From assembly GCA_002150815.3 (NCBI GenBank), contig NDFF03000396.1, positions 1-64,000 of the forward strand: a stretch of 64,000 bases of DNA, read 5' to 3'. The DNA is from Grammothele lineata. Lineage: Eukaryota; Basidiomycota; Agaricomycetes; Polyporales; Polyporaceae. The translations under genes and the position numbers were made by a program. The notes under the pieces were generated by a model. It had not been told where the DNA came from, made no database searches, and saw only the letters and a list, made by a program, of their open reading frames with translations. Every line of letters begins with the position of its first letter. Within the stretch, counting starts at the first letter, position 1. Shown piece by piece: positions 34,988 to 48,376 of the stretch.

Positions 34988-36769
34988 TCACAGCTCCGGT
35001 CGGCCCGTGTACCCTGTCTGTGAGGAATATGCCGTCGAAGCCCCGTGGAAGGAGCCTGGAGCTTGCGGCGCCGCATATGTGCTACTAGGCGGTACTTGGT
35101 ACGATTGGTTGGAGCCCCCCGCCGTGTACGACTGGCTCGCGCCCATATCGTCCCCATTGTACGCAGGGAAGGTGCGCGGGTCATTCGGGTCCTAGAGCGC
35201 GGTCAGCACGGAGATCACTACATGGCTGCAACCTAACCACTATGGTAGTGTGTGCGCGGAGAAGGCAGACTCACGTAGAGCATCGGTTGCGACTCTGCAG
35301 GTGCGGCGCTTGCGGCGGGTGTGAAGCTCGGGGTCGCGCCGTACACGCCGTACTTTTCCTCTCCCGGAGCCAACGGCGGATCCTGTATCATGCCTCGCGC
35401 GTTTTGCCGACGGCGGAGGTAGAAAAGCGTGCCCGCTCCTGCAAGCCCGAGGACTGCGAGACCACCAACGACGCCCCCTACGATCGCGCCGGTGTTAGAC
35501 TTCTTCGACGGGGAGGAAGACGATGGGTTTCCGCCGGCGTTGGGACTCCCATTGTTGTCCGCGCTATCGGTATTAGTGGAGGTTGGAGCGGCGGAAGTCT
35601 GGCTTGTGGTGCTGGAAGTTGACGATGAAGACGAGGTGGAAGTCGTAGATGTGCTTGTCGACTCGGGTACTCGCGTGCTTTCGGGCAGATCTGCAGATAA
35701 GTCGTGAGTTCACAAGCGTTCGGTGATCACGAAGAACACGCACTTGAGCTTGCCACAGACTGTGCGAGGTCAGCATTAAAGGTGCTGTTAGGTTGATTCT
35801 GTCAAAGGTCAACGTCAGCTTTGACACGAACAAATGCTTGCCAGCGTCCAAGACGGGACAGTGTAATAAGCGTATCGCAACACAATCTGTTCTTGTGACA
35901 CAGGGAATGGAATACGAAAACCTGTACGTCTGCGGGTTGTGGCTGTATGCAACTGTCCATAATACGCGCCTGAGTCCACATCCCTTGATACGAGAAGCAC
36001 ATAGAATGCGACCTTAGCTGCGGTGAAACCACAACCGCATCCTCTAACAGAACCCAATCTCGTGCCTCACATCAAGATGGAAATGTAAACTCACCACAAC
36101 GTCTTGATAAGCCCATGCGGGTATTGAGGTGCCATTAGGTATGTTGTAAGGGTATCTTATCACGAGCGGCTGCGTTTAGGCACAATGCAGACTCGTCAGA
36201 GGAGAACAACTTACGACTGAAGGGATGGCGCGCTGCAGAACTTGTCGTACTTTGGCCATCTACACGCGCACTCAACTTCCATACACCCGAGACACTTGGC
36301 ACAGGACCTACGCGTCAATGGCAACACCCATCCCCTGGCATACTGCACACGCGGCGAGAAGGGAGAACGTTACGGTGCTACAGACGCAGTTCGTCCCCGT
36401 AGCTGTGGTGGTGGCTCCGGTGTAGACGAACCCCGATTGAAGCGCGTCGATGTTTGATCCTGAACGACAGTTGGAATGGGATGCGGGCGGGTCAAAAAGC
36501 TGTGATACGCACCATTTACACCGTAGCATGGCGTATACAGGTAGGAAGTCATAAGACATGGACTCTGACCCTCCGCGTTGTTCATCTGAGAGGAAAACGG
36601 AAATCGACGCCCCGTCAATTTCGATGTCAAGGAGGGCAGATCGACACGCCACATCGATGATATGAACACTCACCCATGCCCACTCTGCCGAACACACCGC
36701 GTCGGTGCTCTGTGCTCCTACATGCCGGAGGAAGGGCGCAAGTAAAGACAGGACGAGGAAGGCCGACAT
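34988..36769 (-). CDS. Eight-cysteine single-pass membrane protein, family copy 1
   Basis: Exons 36769-36674, 36585-36513, 36459-36312, 36259-36215, 36155-36095, 35798-35744, 35690-35275 and 35191-34988 give 365 residues. Architecture: signal peptide (residues 1-19), an ectodomain with eight cysteines (DAVC, GQSPC, TPCYG, CVC, AACAVCQG, DKFC), the box YPYNIPNGTSIPAWAYQDVV, a Ser/Thr-rich linker, one glycine-zipper transmembrane helix (GAIVGGVVGGLAVLGLAGAG) followed by YLRRRQ, and a cytosolic tail with DPNDPRTFPAY. Known to me as a widespread agaricomycete family without assigned function. The first six exons match copies 2 and 3 in size and phase. The intron of 296 bases is longer than its counterparts. 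Plasma membrane location, with the tail inside, is inferred. Confidence 0.85.
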
Positions 36770-38250
36770 GATGGTGTTCGAGAGGGGGAGAATTTGCGAT
36801 CAAGGTTGGCCATAGGGCATTGATATACGATTTTCGGCTAGCCGCGAGGTGCACGACTGGTTGGCAATGAATAAGGAGAGCGCCGATGTGGTTGGAGAGA
36901 CGCTGATTTGTTGCTGTGCAATTGACGGGGGGTGGTGAAACGAGGGCGCTGCATCACCGGTTCGACACGGATCACGTCAAAGTCTGAGCTGCTGGGTGGG
37001 ACGGTAGCAAGAGCGGATCTCTGGGCATTTGTCTGAACTTCGGTGCCAAGAGGGTACGAGAAGAGAGGCGAGGGGGAGATGTGGGAGGTGAGTTGCCGTG
37101 CAGCCTCATGAGATTGGGGTCCGAGTCACGGCGTCCTCGGAACGCACGGGCCGTGTCGAGGCGTCGCCAGCTGCAGTAGCTGCCGCCACCTCCATCCCGG
37201 ATGGCGAGCATAACGGGTTTGTTGAAGGCCACGATCACAGCGATCACGAATACCTGGGCACTGGACCCCAGGCCCCGTCGTCGGACCATCGACACTGCAT
37301 TTGTCTGATATCATAACCTTTTCACAGAGCCATGCTATGCGACACTGCGTTAGACCCAAGGAGGCCAGGCCTTTTACAGAGGTTGACGGCAATCCATACT
37401 CTTCAAGTTCGTTGCGGCGCATCGATCCCACACTAGCCAAGAAGCCAAACATATTCACATGATGTTAGCGCTGCATCGAGCGTTTCCAGCTCTAAGTACA
37501 GACGATGATTGGCTTATGCTAACTACAACTTTGCGGTGGGACACACGCGCACTGAGCAAATGCTTACGGCCTCGCTAGTTCCTTCTTATGCGTAATATAA
37601 CATGTATTGATCCTGCCGTGCGCGTTATTCTGCGCTTGTCAGTAGTGTCCGTGGATGGAGGACGTGATGCAAGCAGTGCTTTATGTGTTCGGGCCCCGGG
37701 GTCAGTCATTACGTCGTAGATACTAGACTAGTATGTAGAGTTTTAAATGGGCCTGATCATAGACTGGCCTGTAAAAGCTCCCATAAAGATCATATGACGT
37801 GCTAAAAACGTCCGAATGGTGGATCTATACGGTTGAAGAGCTCGTCGTGGCGATAAAGCAATTGAGTGCTGAGCCGCTTCCATACGGAGCGGGGATATGT
37901 TGCCGGAGGATGCCGGCCGGCTATCGCCTAGGATGTTCTAGTCAGCCGGCCAAATAGGGACATGGCCCACACAGCGCCAATAGAGCTCACCATCTTGTCT
38001 TCCTCCACCATCTCCTCTCATCGTCCTCCCTTTCACCCGTTGTAAGTCTACTCGCGTCGACTCTCGCCGATCTACTCGCTGACCTTGCTCTTGATGTCCT
38101 CTCATGCCTTCTTTCCCTCAAATTGCTCCGTTGCTATCGATGCACTCGCTCGCAATCTCTGCCATCTCTTCAACGATCCTCTGCGATCGCGTTCACGACG
38201 ACGCCGAACGTATAGTTACAGCTTCCGTCTAGTCTTCCAGACCCTCCGCA
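36770..38250. other. Divergent intergenic region of about 1.5 kb
   Basis: Between the membrane protein gene and Ubc4/5. The 250 bases before 38251 are pyrimidine-rich, as in many fungal 5' leaders. No gene recognised in the rest. Confidence 0.5.
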
Positions 38251-39195
<945 letters not shown>

Positions 39196-39704
39196 CCGAG
39201 TGTCAGGCGACGACCCGTGACGAACGAACGGCTGGTGTACGATGTGTATTGTCTCTTGAGCTGTCTCCCTCCCTCCTCATTGATCACTCCAACCCCCGCA
39301 TGTGTGTATTCAATCCCTACATCGATGGCAATCCTTTGCGAATGTGCAGTATCTGGCGTTATTGTTGTGTGATGACCTTCCAGTGTTCCGACACCTTATC
39401 ACTCGGACAGCATGTTATGGACGCACCTGCCGTATCCAAATTGTCGATTTTCCAGCTTGGACTGCTATGCTGCGATACCCTCGTTGTCTTGGTGATCTGT
39501 CTTCATATTTTGCCGTTCTACCGCATCGATATTGTGTTCTGCGTGCCTTCAGTATACTGAGTCTACACGCGAGTACGAGTTCCAAAGATAAATTATCTCC
39601 GTACATACTACAACATAGCTCGACCAACGTCCCTGGACCGCACTTGGGCTCCATCACCATCTACTCCACTGAGCTCATCCATACTCCAGGTTCCAACTCC
39701 CCAT
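39196..39704. other. Convergent intergenic region
   Basis: Contains the 3' ends of Ubc4 and PIG-S. Nothing else seen. Confidence 0.5.
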
Positions 39705-41641
39705 TCACCCCTGTGCCTGTGCCTGCGCCGCGGCAGCCTCCCAACGGGCCTTGCGCCAGGCAGAGAGCTCGCGGATGACGGCACCAACGAGGGGCGCGGC
39801 GATGGAGGCGAAGAGCGGCGTGTAGACGGCGTAGGTGTGCTCGGCGGGGAAGTAGAGCAGGGCGAGCATGCCGGGGTTGAAGAACGCGCGGGAGGCGTGC
39901 GTGAGCGCGCGGGCGGAGGCTTTAAGCGCGGCGAGTTGGGAGACGGGAGCGGAGGTGTGGACCTGGGATGCGTTGGTGGTCAGCGTGGATGAACTCAAGG
40001 ACGACGGGGAGAATGGAGAGAGGAAAGGAAGGTGACGGGAAAGAACGTAAGGACAGGAGACGCACCTCATCGAGGGCAGCGAGCGCGTCGTGGACGTCGC
40101 CCCGGACGTCCTGGCCGACGGGCATGTTCTCGATTTGGTCGACGAGGCGGACTATGCTCGCGAGCGTATCCGCGCTGCCCCATACGTTCTCGGCCGTGCG
40201 GCGACGGAGGAGCGCGTCGAGCTCCCAGTCTGAGAATGGCTCGTGCTCCTCTGCGGAGACTCGGGCAACGCCAGGCGGCAACCCGGGCACGCCGAGGAGC
40301 GTGAGGAGCTGTGCGCCGAAGGTAGCGAAGACGAGCTCAAGCTGCGACTCGGTCAGACGCGGATGCGGTTTTGGCGGATGACCCGGGGCGGACGGGGTGG
40401 GGTTGAGGAGGACGACGCCACCCCATTGGGGAAGGAGGAAGGCGTTGGAAGGGTCAACAGAACCATCGCGAGTAAGGATGTGGAGGGGGTTGTGGGTAGA
40501 AGAGGGAATGAAGAGAACGAAGTGTATGACGGGATCGTTAGACACGCTGGAAGCTGTGTTATGTACGCCCACCGCCGACTATTAGAAGTAGTCGCACATG
40601 AGTAACAGGATTACGCACAGAGGGTCCACTCGGCGGAGTTTACAAAGACGGTCAAGTCTTCGTATGTCAAGCCGTGCGCATTATGATCGTTGTATGCAAT
40701 GGCATGCGGCTCAAATGCAAGAGGGGCGTGGAATTGAACTTGGCTCTCGATGGTGAAATTATGCAGAGTAGAGAGCTTCTCTAGCATGGGAGACATGTAC
40801 TCTGCGAACGAGATGAGACCGGATTGTCGAACCATCGCAAGACGCCATCTTACTCTGAATTGCTTTCTGCACCTCCCATGCCAACGCCGCGTTTCCACTC
40901 GTAGCGTCCTCGTTCAGTAACGAGAACGCAAGGCGATAGCGGGGTGAATATGTGAACACGCGTTGCACCTGGGCATCAGAACCATAGTATGTGTTGTACG
41001 GCGCCAGCAGTCTAGTCAAGGTCTCGGCGATACTTGACGATACGGATGCGTGCGTCACTTGAGGGTAATTGTCATCTCGCAGAACCTCGAGACTACTATG
41101 CGAAGAACTCACACCCGGCGCCTGCCTGTGTATTCACGTCAACAAGCAACTCCCTCCCCTGGACTAAGGGTTTGCCATTTCCCTCTCGCAACAGGACATT
41201 GTACGTGGCTCGCCTACTAAGTGGGCACAGGAGTTGACACGAGGCAAGCAGAACACTCACGACTTGTCCTCACTTGTGAGGTGTACGTCCAACGCACTTG
41301 CGTTCAGGATGCTGCTGTCCGCATTAAACGAGGACTGTACCGTCCTTAGCAGAGACGTAGCCTCTCCACTATCTTGCGCCTCTAGGTGAACAGTCACAGG
41401 AAACCGTACCTGCACTCCAATCAGAGATTGTTCCGTGTTTCTGCCGTGCAAATTGTCGCACCTTCCGTTGCTGCTGGGCATGCACACGAGAAGCGGGCAA
41501 GGATAGTCGATCGATGTTTGTAGCTTTCCACCACAAAGGGATAGCAAAGACGATGACAAGCCAGTAAGAGGCAATAATCAATCGCCGGGTACGAACGCTC
41601 TCAAAGCATAGCTGAGACGGATCTGGGTGGGGGCGGTCCAT
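39705..41641 (-). CDS. GPI17: GPI transamidase subunit PIG-S / Gpi17
   Basis: Exons 41641-41462, 41409-41261, 41216-41113, 41057-40854, 40801-40619, 40553-40066 and 39962-39705 give 521 residues, the usual length. It is part of the endoplasmic reticulum complex that attaches GPI anchors to proteins. Seen: an N-terminal membrane segment in RRLIIASYWLVIVFAIPLWW followed by NIDRLSLP, the family's clearest signature; a large luminal domain with ESQVQFHAPL, VFVNSAEW, and PQWGGVVLLNP; and a C-terminal hydrophobic segment (AVYTPLFASIAAPLVGAVI). The ATG at 41641 opens just before the conserved N-terminus. Divergent from the Snt1-like gene with 375 bases between starts. Confidence 0.92.
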
Positions 41642-42016
41642 GAAATTCGAGATGTGCGGACCGACAAGCCTTCGTCATGTAATCGTCCGCCACACGTTGC
41701 GTCGGCGCTTGAACATGGGGAGCTGCTGTGCATCGGAGTCTCAAGATATCTGCAAAGATACCTTGTCGGAGTTCAAAACTAGGCTGCCCGTTGTGGCGGA
41801 CGAGCGAGGACTGTCGCTCGCAACTTGACCACTTTCTCCTCCACGGCCTTGCGGATATCGCTCTAGAGCTTTACGATATCCCTCTCGCCACCTCTATCGG
41901 CTCAACTCTACTGCTTCACCTAATTCGCAACCATTTATCTTGGCTTGCGTTTTCCTCCGCAAGGTTTTCCTTCGTTTGTCACAAAATCTCTCCCCGAATC
42001 CCACCCATCCTCCCCT
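41642..42016. promoter_or_regulatory. Shared promoter region of GPI17 and the Snt1-like gene
   Basis: The 375 bases between divergent ATGs. The part right of 41830 is rich in CTCTC and TTCC words typical of fungal 5' leaders. No clear TATA box. Confidence 0.45.
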
Positions 42017-45000
42017 ATGTCAAACAAAGGACCTCGTCGACGCGGCGGAGTTGGACGCAACGCTCAAGCATATAATGTCAGCGCTCGCCCAATCACCCAC
42101 GTTTACCCCACTTACCCTTCGTGGAATCCCATGCAGAGGCAGCATGCGTTTCCGGAGTTCCCCCAACCGGGCCCTTCTGCTCCTTTCCCTTTCTATGACA
42201 GATTCCCTCCGGACGCACCACCACCTCCCCCCGATTTCGACAACGCTTTTGCCAATGGCTTTGCTCCACTTCCTGCCCCTGAATTATGGGGGCCTGAGCG
42301 CGAGTTCTTTCCTGGCGGTCAGAATCCTGACCGATTTCGACCTAACCAAGTTGACGGGCCTTGGACGCGTCCACCGTCGTGGAAAGAACCTGAATCTCCC
42401 CTTTGGAACGAACGTCCAGAGCCTCTTCTCATGCCTTGGACACCCCAACGGACTACCCCGAACAGATCAGCACCGGCAACATCGCGGATGTTCGAACCAT
42501 CGGACAACTGGAAGCAGACTCACGGCGAACGCAACCGAAGTCGGGAACACTACTCTCCATCGCAGCCAGTGGCGGAGTCGCAAAGGTATCGGCCGTATTC
42601 ACCTACTCGTCGTATCCTCCCTCCTTTGACCCCCCGATCCGACTCCTACCGCCCCGTATATGACGATGACTGGGTTCCCGATGACAGCGACCCTTATGAC
42701 AGCAGTGGGAGGGATTACCGCCCTCCATCGTTTCACGGACGCTCGACGACACCGGATCGTTCTGAAAAACGTTTTCGGCGTCGCGACAGTCGGTCAGTTA
42801 GCCCCGAGTCCCCTCGTACTCAACGTTCCTCGTCACCATACGGCCCTCCACCCCCTCCTCCTCCCGTTACGAAACGCGAGTCTCCGGATCTTCCCCACCT
42901 TGATCTGCTTCCTACCAAAGCTGGCGATCCTTCGGAAGGGATACGCATTCCTCTGACAGCCGAACCCTCTCCATTACCCTCGCGTTCGCCCTCCGATTCG
43001 CCTTCCAATGGCTCGGGCGTTCTTCCTCATCAGCAGCCATCCTCGGCTCCCACACCTAGCACATTAAAGCATCCTCTTCCTAACAAACCATCTACCGCGT
43101 CCTTGTCACATTCCGCTGTAGGCTCTACGTCGAGCAGCCTCGATAGCTCCGTGGTTGCAAAGCCCATGACAATCGTACAGCCGAAGAAGGGTGAAGGTCG
43201 ACATACCCTCGGCCGGCGTTCATACTTCCACAATGCGCCCGCCTTTGTCCCGTCAACCTTGGCTATCGACGCGCCGTTAATGTTTCCGAGCCAAGGATCA
43301 GCCACGGAGGCTACTGGTAAGATGGCGCCCAAATCCTCCCTTAGCTCGACAAGAGATGAGCCATCGAAGGTGCGTCCCTCGCAACAGCCTTTGATGTGCC
43401 TTGCGTGAGCGTTGATGCCAATCGTAGGTTAAGATTGTGCGCGATGCTGGTAAACAGAAGGGGCCACCGCCGAAGGGTCCATCGGTAAATATACATGATC
43501 ATATCTCAGACTTAGTCTAACGTTTATTTGAAGGCCCTGCGTGTGGGTTTGAATCTGAGTCGCGAACCATCATCGAAGTTGCAGGACATCCGCACCCGCA
43601 CTACTAATCCTGTTCAGCTGGGCAAAGCGTCTGGACAAGATGAGGAGGGCGCTGACGCATCTGACATGGATATGTCGCCTCCTGCGACCCCTGTTTTGCA
43701 GATATCACGGCTCTCTGTACCATCGTCCCCGCCGCCCCCGCCGCCAACGCAAGCTCCTCCTCCACCGCCTCCTTCGCAAGCACCGCCCCCGCCGCCTCCT
43801 CCGCCGAAGGCTGAACCTCCCAGACTCCCATATGAGGAAGCTACTCGCAATCGTCCTAATCTTGCCATCGTTACATCGACGTCTTCCGACTTGTTGCCTC
43901 ATGAGATACCACCACAAAGTACGTCTACGTCACCTGTCCCAGTGGCCTCTGACCAGGCTGCGAACGAGACTGGTGGCTACGACTCTGACATGGATATGTC
44001 TTCACCTACTTCAGAAGGTCCGCCTTCTCCTGTCCTTTCCTCTCGGGAGGTTCCCGTATCTGTTCCACCTGCACCTGCGCCAGCTTCCGCCGAACTCGTA
44101 TCTACGCCTCCTGGTCTCACTCTGGCTGATAACGTTGCCCCTCTCCACGTCGACCAATCTCCTGCTCTTCAGTCGTTACCGTCTGCGCCCCCTTCCAAAG
44201 CTTCTGGTTCGCCTCCGCCTCGCGTGCGTACTCCAGAGGCATCGAAAGCGCGCGAAGTCAGCGTGCAGGTTTCTCCTCACCTTGGCAGGACAGCGCCCTT
44301 GGGTCGTCTTCCTGTGGAGAATGGCGAGCTTTCACCTCCTGCTAGCGAAGAAACTCTTCGAGAGGAGACAGAGGGAGTCGAGAAAGATCTTGGCAACAAG
44401 TCTGTCCGAGATGGCGTGTCCCCTGCACTCATCCAGGATGTACGGATGGAGGTTGACGAACCTCCTCCGGAGAAAGTTGTCACCGAGATTCCTCTATCCG
44501 AAGCACTCCGTCTGGTCGCGCGATTGCGCTATCGTCACGATCCGTATACGCAAGATGCGCGGATAGAGCCCATTCTTGTCTCTAATCGCCAACTCGTTGA
44601 ACCTGAAGAACCTTCGCCTTGTCCCCGAGAGAAGAACATCGTCGAAGTGGTCATGGAGAAGGAGCAGCAGCAGGTAGCGGAGAGCGCGTTCATTGGGACC
44701 AAGCATTCGTTACGCAAGCGCTTCGCGCAGCATCAGGCTGCCCTCGCAGAGAAAGTCGCTCGGTTACGGAAGGAGTACCTCGCGTTGCACGAGAAGTGGG
44801 TCGTCCACTGCCAGAAACTTGACGAGTTCGCGCGCAACAGCGCTCTGGAGGAGGCCGCTGCGGCCGCATGTAGAACGACGCGGCGTACGGCGGCGATGGG
44901 CGACGCGGTGCGCTCCGACTTGGAGATGGAGCAGATCCTGGCCAGCTTGGGCAACGAGGACTTGACAGACGCGAACCAACTGTCGATCAAGAACGCAGCG

Positions 45001-46876
45001 GAGATTCCGGACATGCTCTCAGTCACCAAGGGTCGCGTGGAGTACGTTTATGACGACACGAATAACCTCGTCGAGGACCCACACGAGTTTTACAAGCTCG
45101 AGACGGGCATCGATGACTGGACCGAGAAGGAGAAGGAGATCTTCGTCGAGCGGTACGCCAAGAACCCAAAACAGTTCGGTACGATCGCCGAGGGTCTACC
45201 TAACAAGACCCCAGCCCAATGCGTCACGTTCTACTATCTTCATAAGAACACGACGATGGACTTCCGTAAGGCAGTAGCGCAGTTCAACACAATCGGCAAG
45301 CGGAGGCGTAGTGGGCGAAAGCAGAAAGGCAACGCTCTCCTCGCGGATATCCTCAAACACGACGACGAGGTCTCACAATCTGCGGGTGCGAGTGGGTCTG
45401 GCAGGCGTAAACGTGGCTCTGCATCTACCCCAGTACCGACTTCTGGCGGCACGGACAACGACGTTGTGAAGAAGGGCACCGCATCGACTTCACGACGAGG
45501 TACTGCTCAGAACACGCCCACAGCAACCCCTACTCCTGATCCTGAACCTGCGCCGAAGCGACCTCGTCGACGAGCGAACCCCAGCGCGCGGGCCGTTGCT
45601 GCGATGGAGCAAGATGGGGAGGACGAAGGGGTGAATAATTCTTCGTCTCTATGTCCTTTCACGCCACTGATGCGAACTGCTACGCAGGATGAGGAATCCC
45701 GGCCTGCGAAGCGCACGCGCAAAGGTCGCAAGAGCAAGGCCGATGCCGAAGCGGTGGAGTCCATGTTAGCTGGCGAGGAGGGCGCATCCGCCTCCGTGGA
45801 TGGCAAGGCAGGAGAAGGCTCCGAGTCTTCTTCTCGCAAGAAGATTCCCGGGAGTACGTCGACGTGGTCAGAAGAGGACAAGGGTGAGTCGTCCGCCTCA
45901 TCTACACCCAGCACCTCCATGTAGTGATATGGCAGCCTGACAGCCCTTTTCCTAACGCTGCTCGCCCAGCACGGTGATGACTTCAAGCGGATTGCTGCAG
46001 CGATGCCCAACAAGGTTCGTAAGATCTTGCAAAATGGCACACGTATGTAGATTCTAACAATTTGTATAGACAACTATCCAAGTTTCCGCATTCTATCGTT
46101 CAAACGTCACCGAAATGCAGCTCGCGAAGGTGGCCGCCAAGGCCCCCAAGCGGTCACCGACGCCCTTGGAGCTCGCGAAGCAGCGTGTGGCAGGGGTCGG
46201 GACGCTCGCTACCGTCAGTGCGCCCACCACCAACGGCGCCAACGCGTCAGCCTCCGTGGCTAAGCCGCGAAGCAGTGGGCGTATGTCTCCCCCTCCTAAT
46301 CCCACCGCGACTCAGTCGTCTGAGACACAGAAGCGCTCGCCGGTGACAGTCTCTCGTGAGCCTGCGAAGGCTTCCGTGGGGTACCACGGTGGGTTGGGCT
46401 CTGCGTTTGCCGGAACCTCGCATGGGACCGCGACTCTCCTCCCGCCCCGCGTCGGCATGGGCATGGGCATGGGCATGGGTATAGGAGGAATGGGCATGAG
46501 CATGGGAATGGGCATGGGCATGGGTATGAGTATGGGTATGGGCCGGCCCCCGCCGACACTCGGTATGCCATTCCATGCCGCGATGGCATACTCAAGCCTC
46601 GCACCATCGAGCTTCGTCGGTAGCGGGTCGGATCCTCGCCGTCTGGGCGTCCCTCTCGACCCGAGCGTGTTCGCACCGCCGACGTGGTCAGTTCCCCCGC
46701 AGCCCGGCGTCCCAAGCGCGATCGTGAAGCCCGGTACGAATACGGGCTCCAATGCATCTACGACCGCGGGAAAGGGGCTGCCGTCGGCGCTGGAGACGAC
46801 AGATGACCTAGCGCGGTACATCGAGCACCGGGCGCGGCTGTCGGCGGAGCAGAACAATGACTCAGACTTCATGTAA
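42017..46876 (+). CDS. SNT1: SANT-domain corepressor, Snt1/NCoR-like
   Basis: Exons 42017-43369, 43428-43484, 43516-45883, 45944-46014 and 46070-46876 give 1551 residues. Fungal Snt1 is a scaffold of the Set3 histone deacetylase complex; vertebrate NCoR/SMRT are related. Seen: a disordered Pro/Ser/Arg-rich N-terminal third, a polyproline stretch near residues 540-572, a basic coiled segment (LRKRFAQHQAALAEKVARLR), SANT 1 near 1003-1050 (WTEKEKEIFVERYAKNPKQF, NKTPAQCVTFYYLHK), and SANT 2 near 1253-1300 (STWSEEDKALFLTLLAQHG, then NKTTIQVSAFYRSN), which is split over three exons. A Met/Gly-alternating repeat lies near 1412-1442. Nuclear. Strong candidate; the paralogous general SANT proteins are the alternative. 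Confidence 0.87.
46456..46547 (+). repeat. Met-Gly coding repeat (GGCATG units)
   Basis: About 15 copies of a six-base GGCATG/GGTATG unit within the last exon of the Snt1-like gene, coding for alternating Gly-Met with a few Ser and Ile. Likely unstable in length. Confidence 0.8.
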
Positions 46877-47215
46877 CGCCGGTGGTAGCCGGCCTCACAA
46901 GCAGGTGCCGTAGGGCTCTCGGATACGGATTGTTGCGGCATCGTTGCTTAGCTGTGGAGGTGTTTGCGTGCCTGGGTGGCATTTTTTATTATGCCTAATG
47001 TCGTATTATGTGCTCTGTTATTCGCTTTCCTCCCAGACTACTCACGTATGACCGCTGTGTCTCAGTGTACTTAGTTCAATAATCAAAGCGTCGCCGTCAT
47101 GTCGAGGCTGACACCTGCAAAGTCCAGGTTGTTGTATCGAGAAAAAGCAGCTGTCATGTTGTACAATTGAGCGTTCACATCGACGAGATCAGACAACTTC
47201 TCCCGTAGACAGTTT
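46877..47215. other. Convergent intergenic region
   Basis: 3' regions of the Snt1-like gene and PIN4; AT-rich around 46980-47080. Nothing else seen. Confidence 0.5.
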
Positions 47216-47917
47216 TCACCTCCGCCCCTCGACCATAATGATATGGTATCCGAACTGCGTCTTCACAAGCGGAGACAGTACCGGCTTGTCGACTGTGGAC
47301 GGCTGCAGCGCAAAAGCTGCGTCTTGGAAGGCGCCCTGAAATGGGAGGTGCGAGTCGAAGATCGACATCAGCTCGTATAAAGCAGGGACGACAGTCGCAC
47401 GTACCACCATCGAGCCTCGGACCATCCACCCAAGGCTCCCGCCAGCTGTAGTAGCAGTCGCGCGGTCAGCTCGCTGAGATCATAGCGAAAGTGAACCGCG
47501 AACCTTTGGCCTTGTCCTCGGAGTACTCCTGAGCGACCTTGTCGAACCGCTGGCCCTCCTGGACGATACGGTTCGGAGAGACCGAAGTCGTCAGCCCCTG
47601 GTCCCAGTAGTCTCAACAAGGACCCACCTGGATCTTCTGCAGAGCTTCGAGAGCTCTAGACTGCTTTTCACAGAGAATATGGCGCACGTTGACGGCTGTA
47701 GCAGCTTTCACCGCGCCCCCTTTGCCTCCCTGTACACAACAGCCAAACAACAGCATGGCGTGAGCGTGGCCACCAAGTGCTAGGTAATCGGAGATGTAGA
47801 TAGACTCGACTACTGATAAGGGATACTAACTTTTCCTTTGTCTCCTGAGTCGTCCGAAGCGGCGGCCTTCCCTTTCCCGCCCTTCTTGTTATCCGCTGTG
47901 CCTTTCTTGGGAGCCAT
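47216..47917 (-). CDS. PIN4: Parvulin-type peptidyl-prolyl isomerase, PIN4-like
   Basis: Exons 47917-47831, 47729-47628, 47558-47504, 47445-47405 and 47335-47216 give 134 residues. Parvulins speed cis-trans isomerisation at prolines; the PIN4 (Par14) group is linked to ribosome biogenesis and chromatin. Seen: a basic Lys/Gly-rich N-terminus ([17 protein letters not shown]), then the rotamase domain from [12 protein letters not shown] through [35 protein letters not shown] to [15 protein letters not shown]. No WW domain, which separates it from Pin1/Ess1. An in-frame ATG at 48079 would add 54 Arg-rich residues. Confidence 0.93.
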
Positions 47918-48376
47918 GTCTGTTGTAGTCCTGAGCAAGAGGCTCGGCAAGTTGACGCCGAGAGCTGCCTCCTGACATCGTGCGGTCCAAGCATGCGCAC
48001 AAGTCGAGCGCTTTACGTGTACCAGAGCATGCGCAATATTCTCGTGCTGGATGTGACGGTTTCTACATCGAGGATACAAGTAAATGAGGATGGGCTAGGA
48101 GCGGCCCTTAGAGACCTCGTCCGAAACCAATATGATATAGCCGTCTGCTCGCTCTGGCGCTCGGTGTGATCGCTAGGCTACAACAAGGGGTACTTTACAT
48201 CCTGGAGTACAATCGTGTACATCGTCTGTCCTCATGCTAGCCCACTCCGCAGCGCTCCCACGACGCGGCCCCATAATATATCATGCGTCGCGGCGCCGCG
48301 GCGGGCCTGTCGTGCGCATGGCTAGCCTGCCTGAGCACGGCTAGTGCGCTGTCGTCTCGCGTCTGGAGTAGGGCGC
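47918..48376. other. Intergenic region between RLI1 and PIN4
   Basis: 3' region of RLI1 and promoter of PIN4. The frame upstream of PIN4 stays open to 48079. No other feature. Confidence 0.5.
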
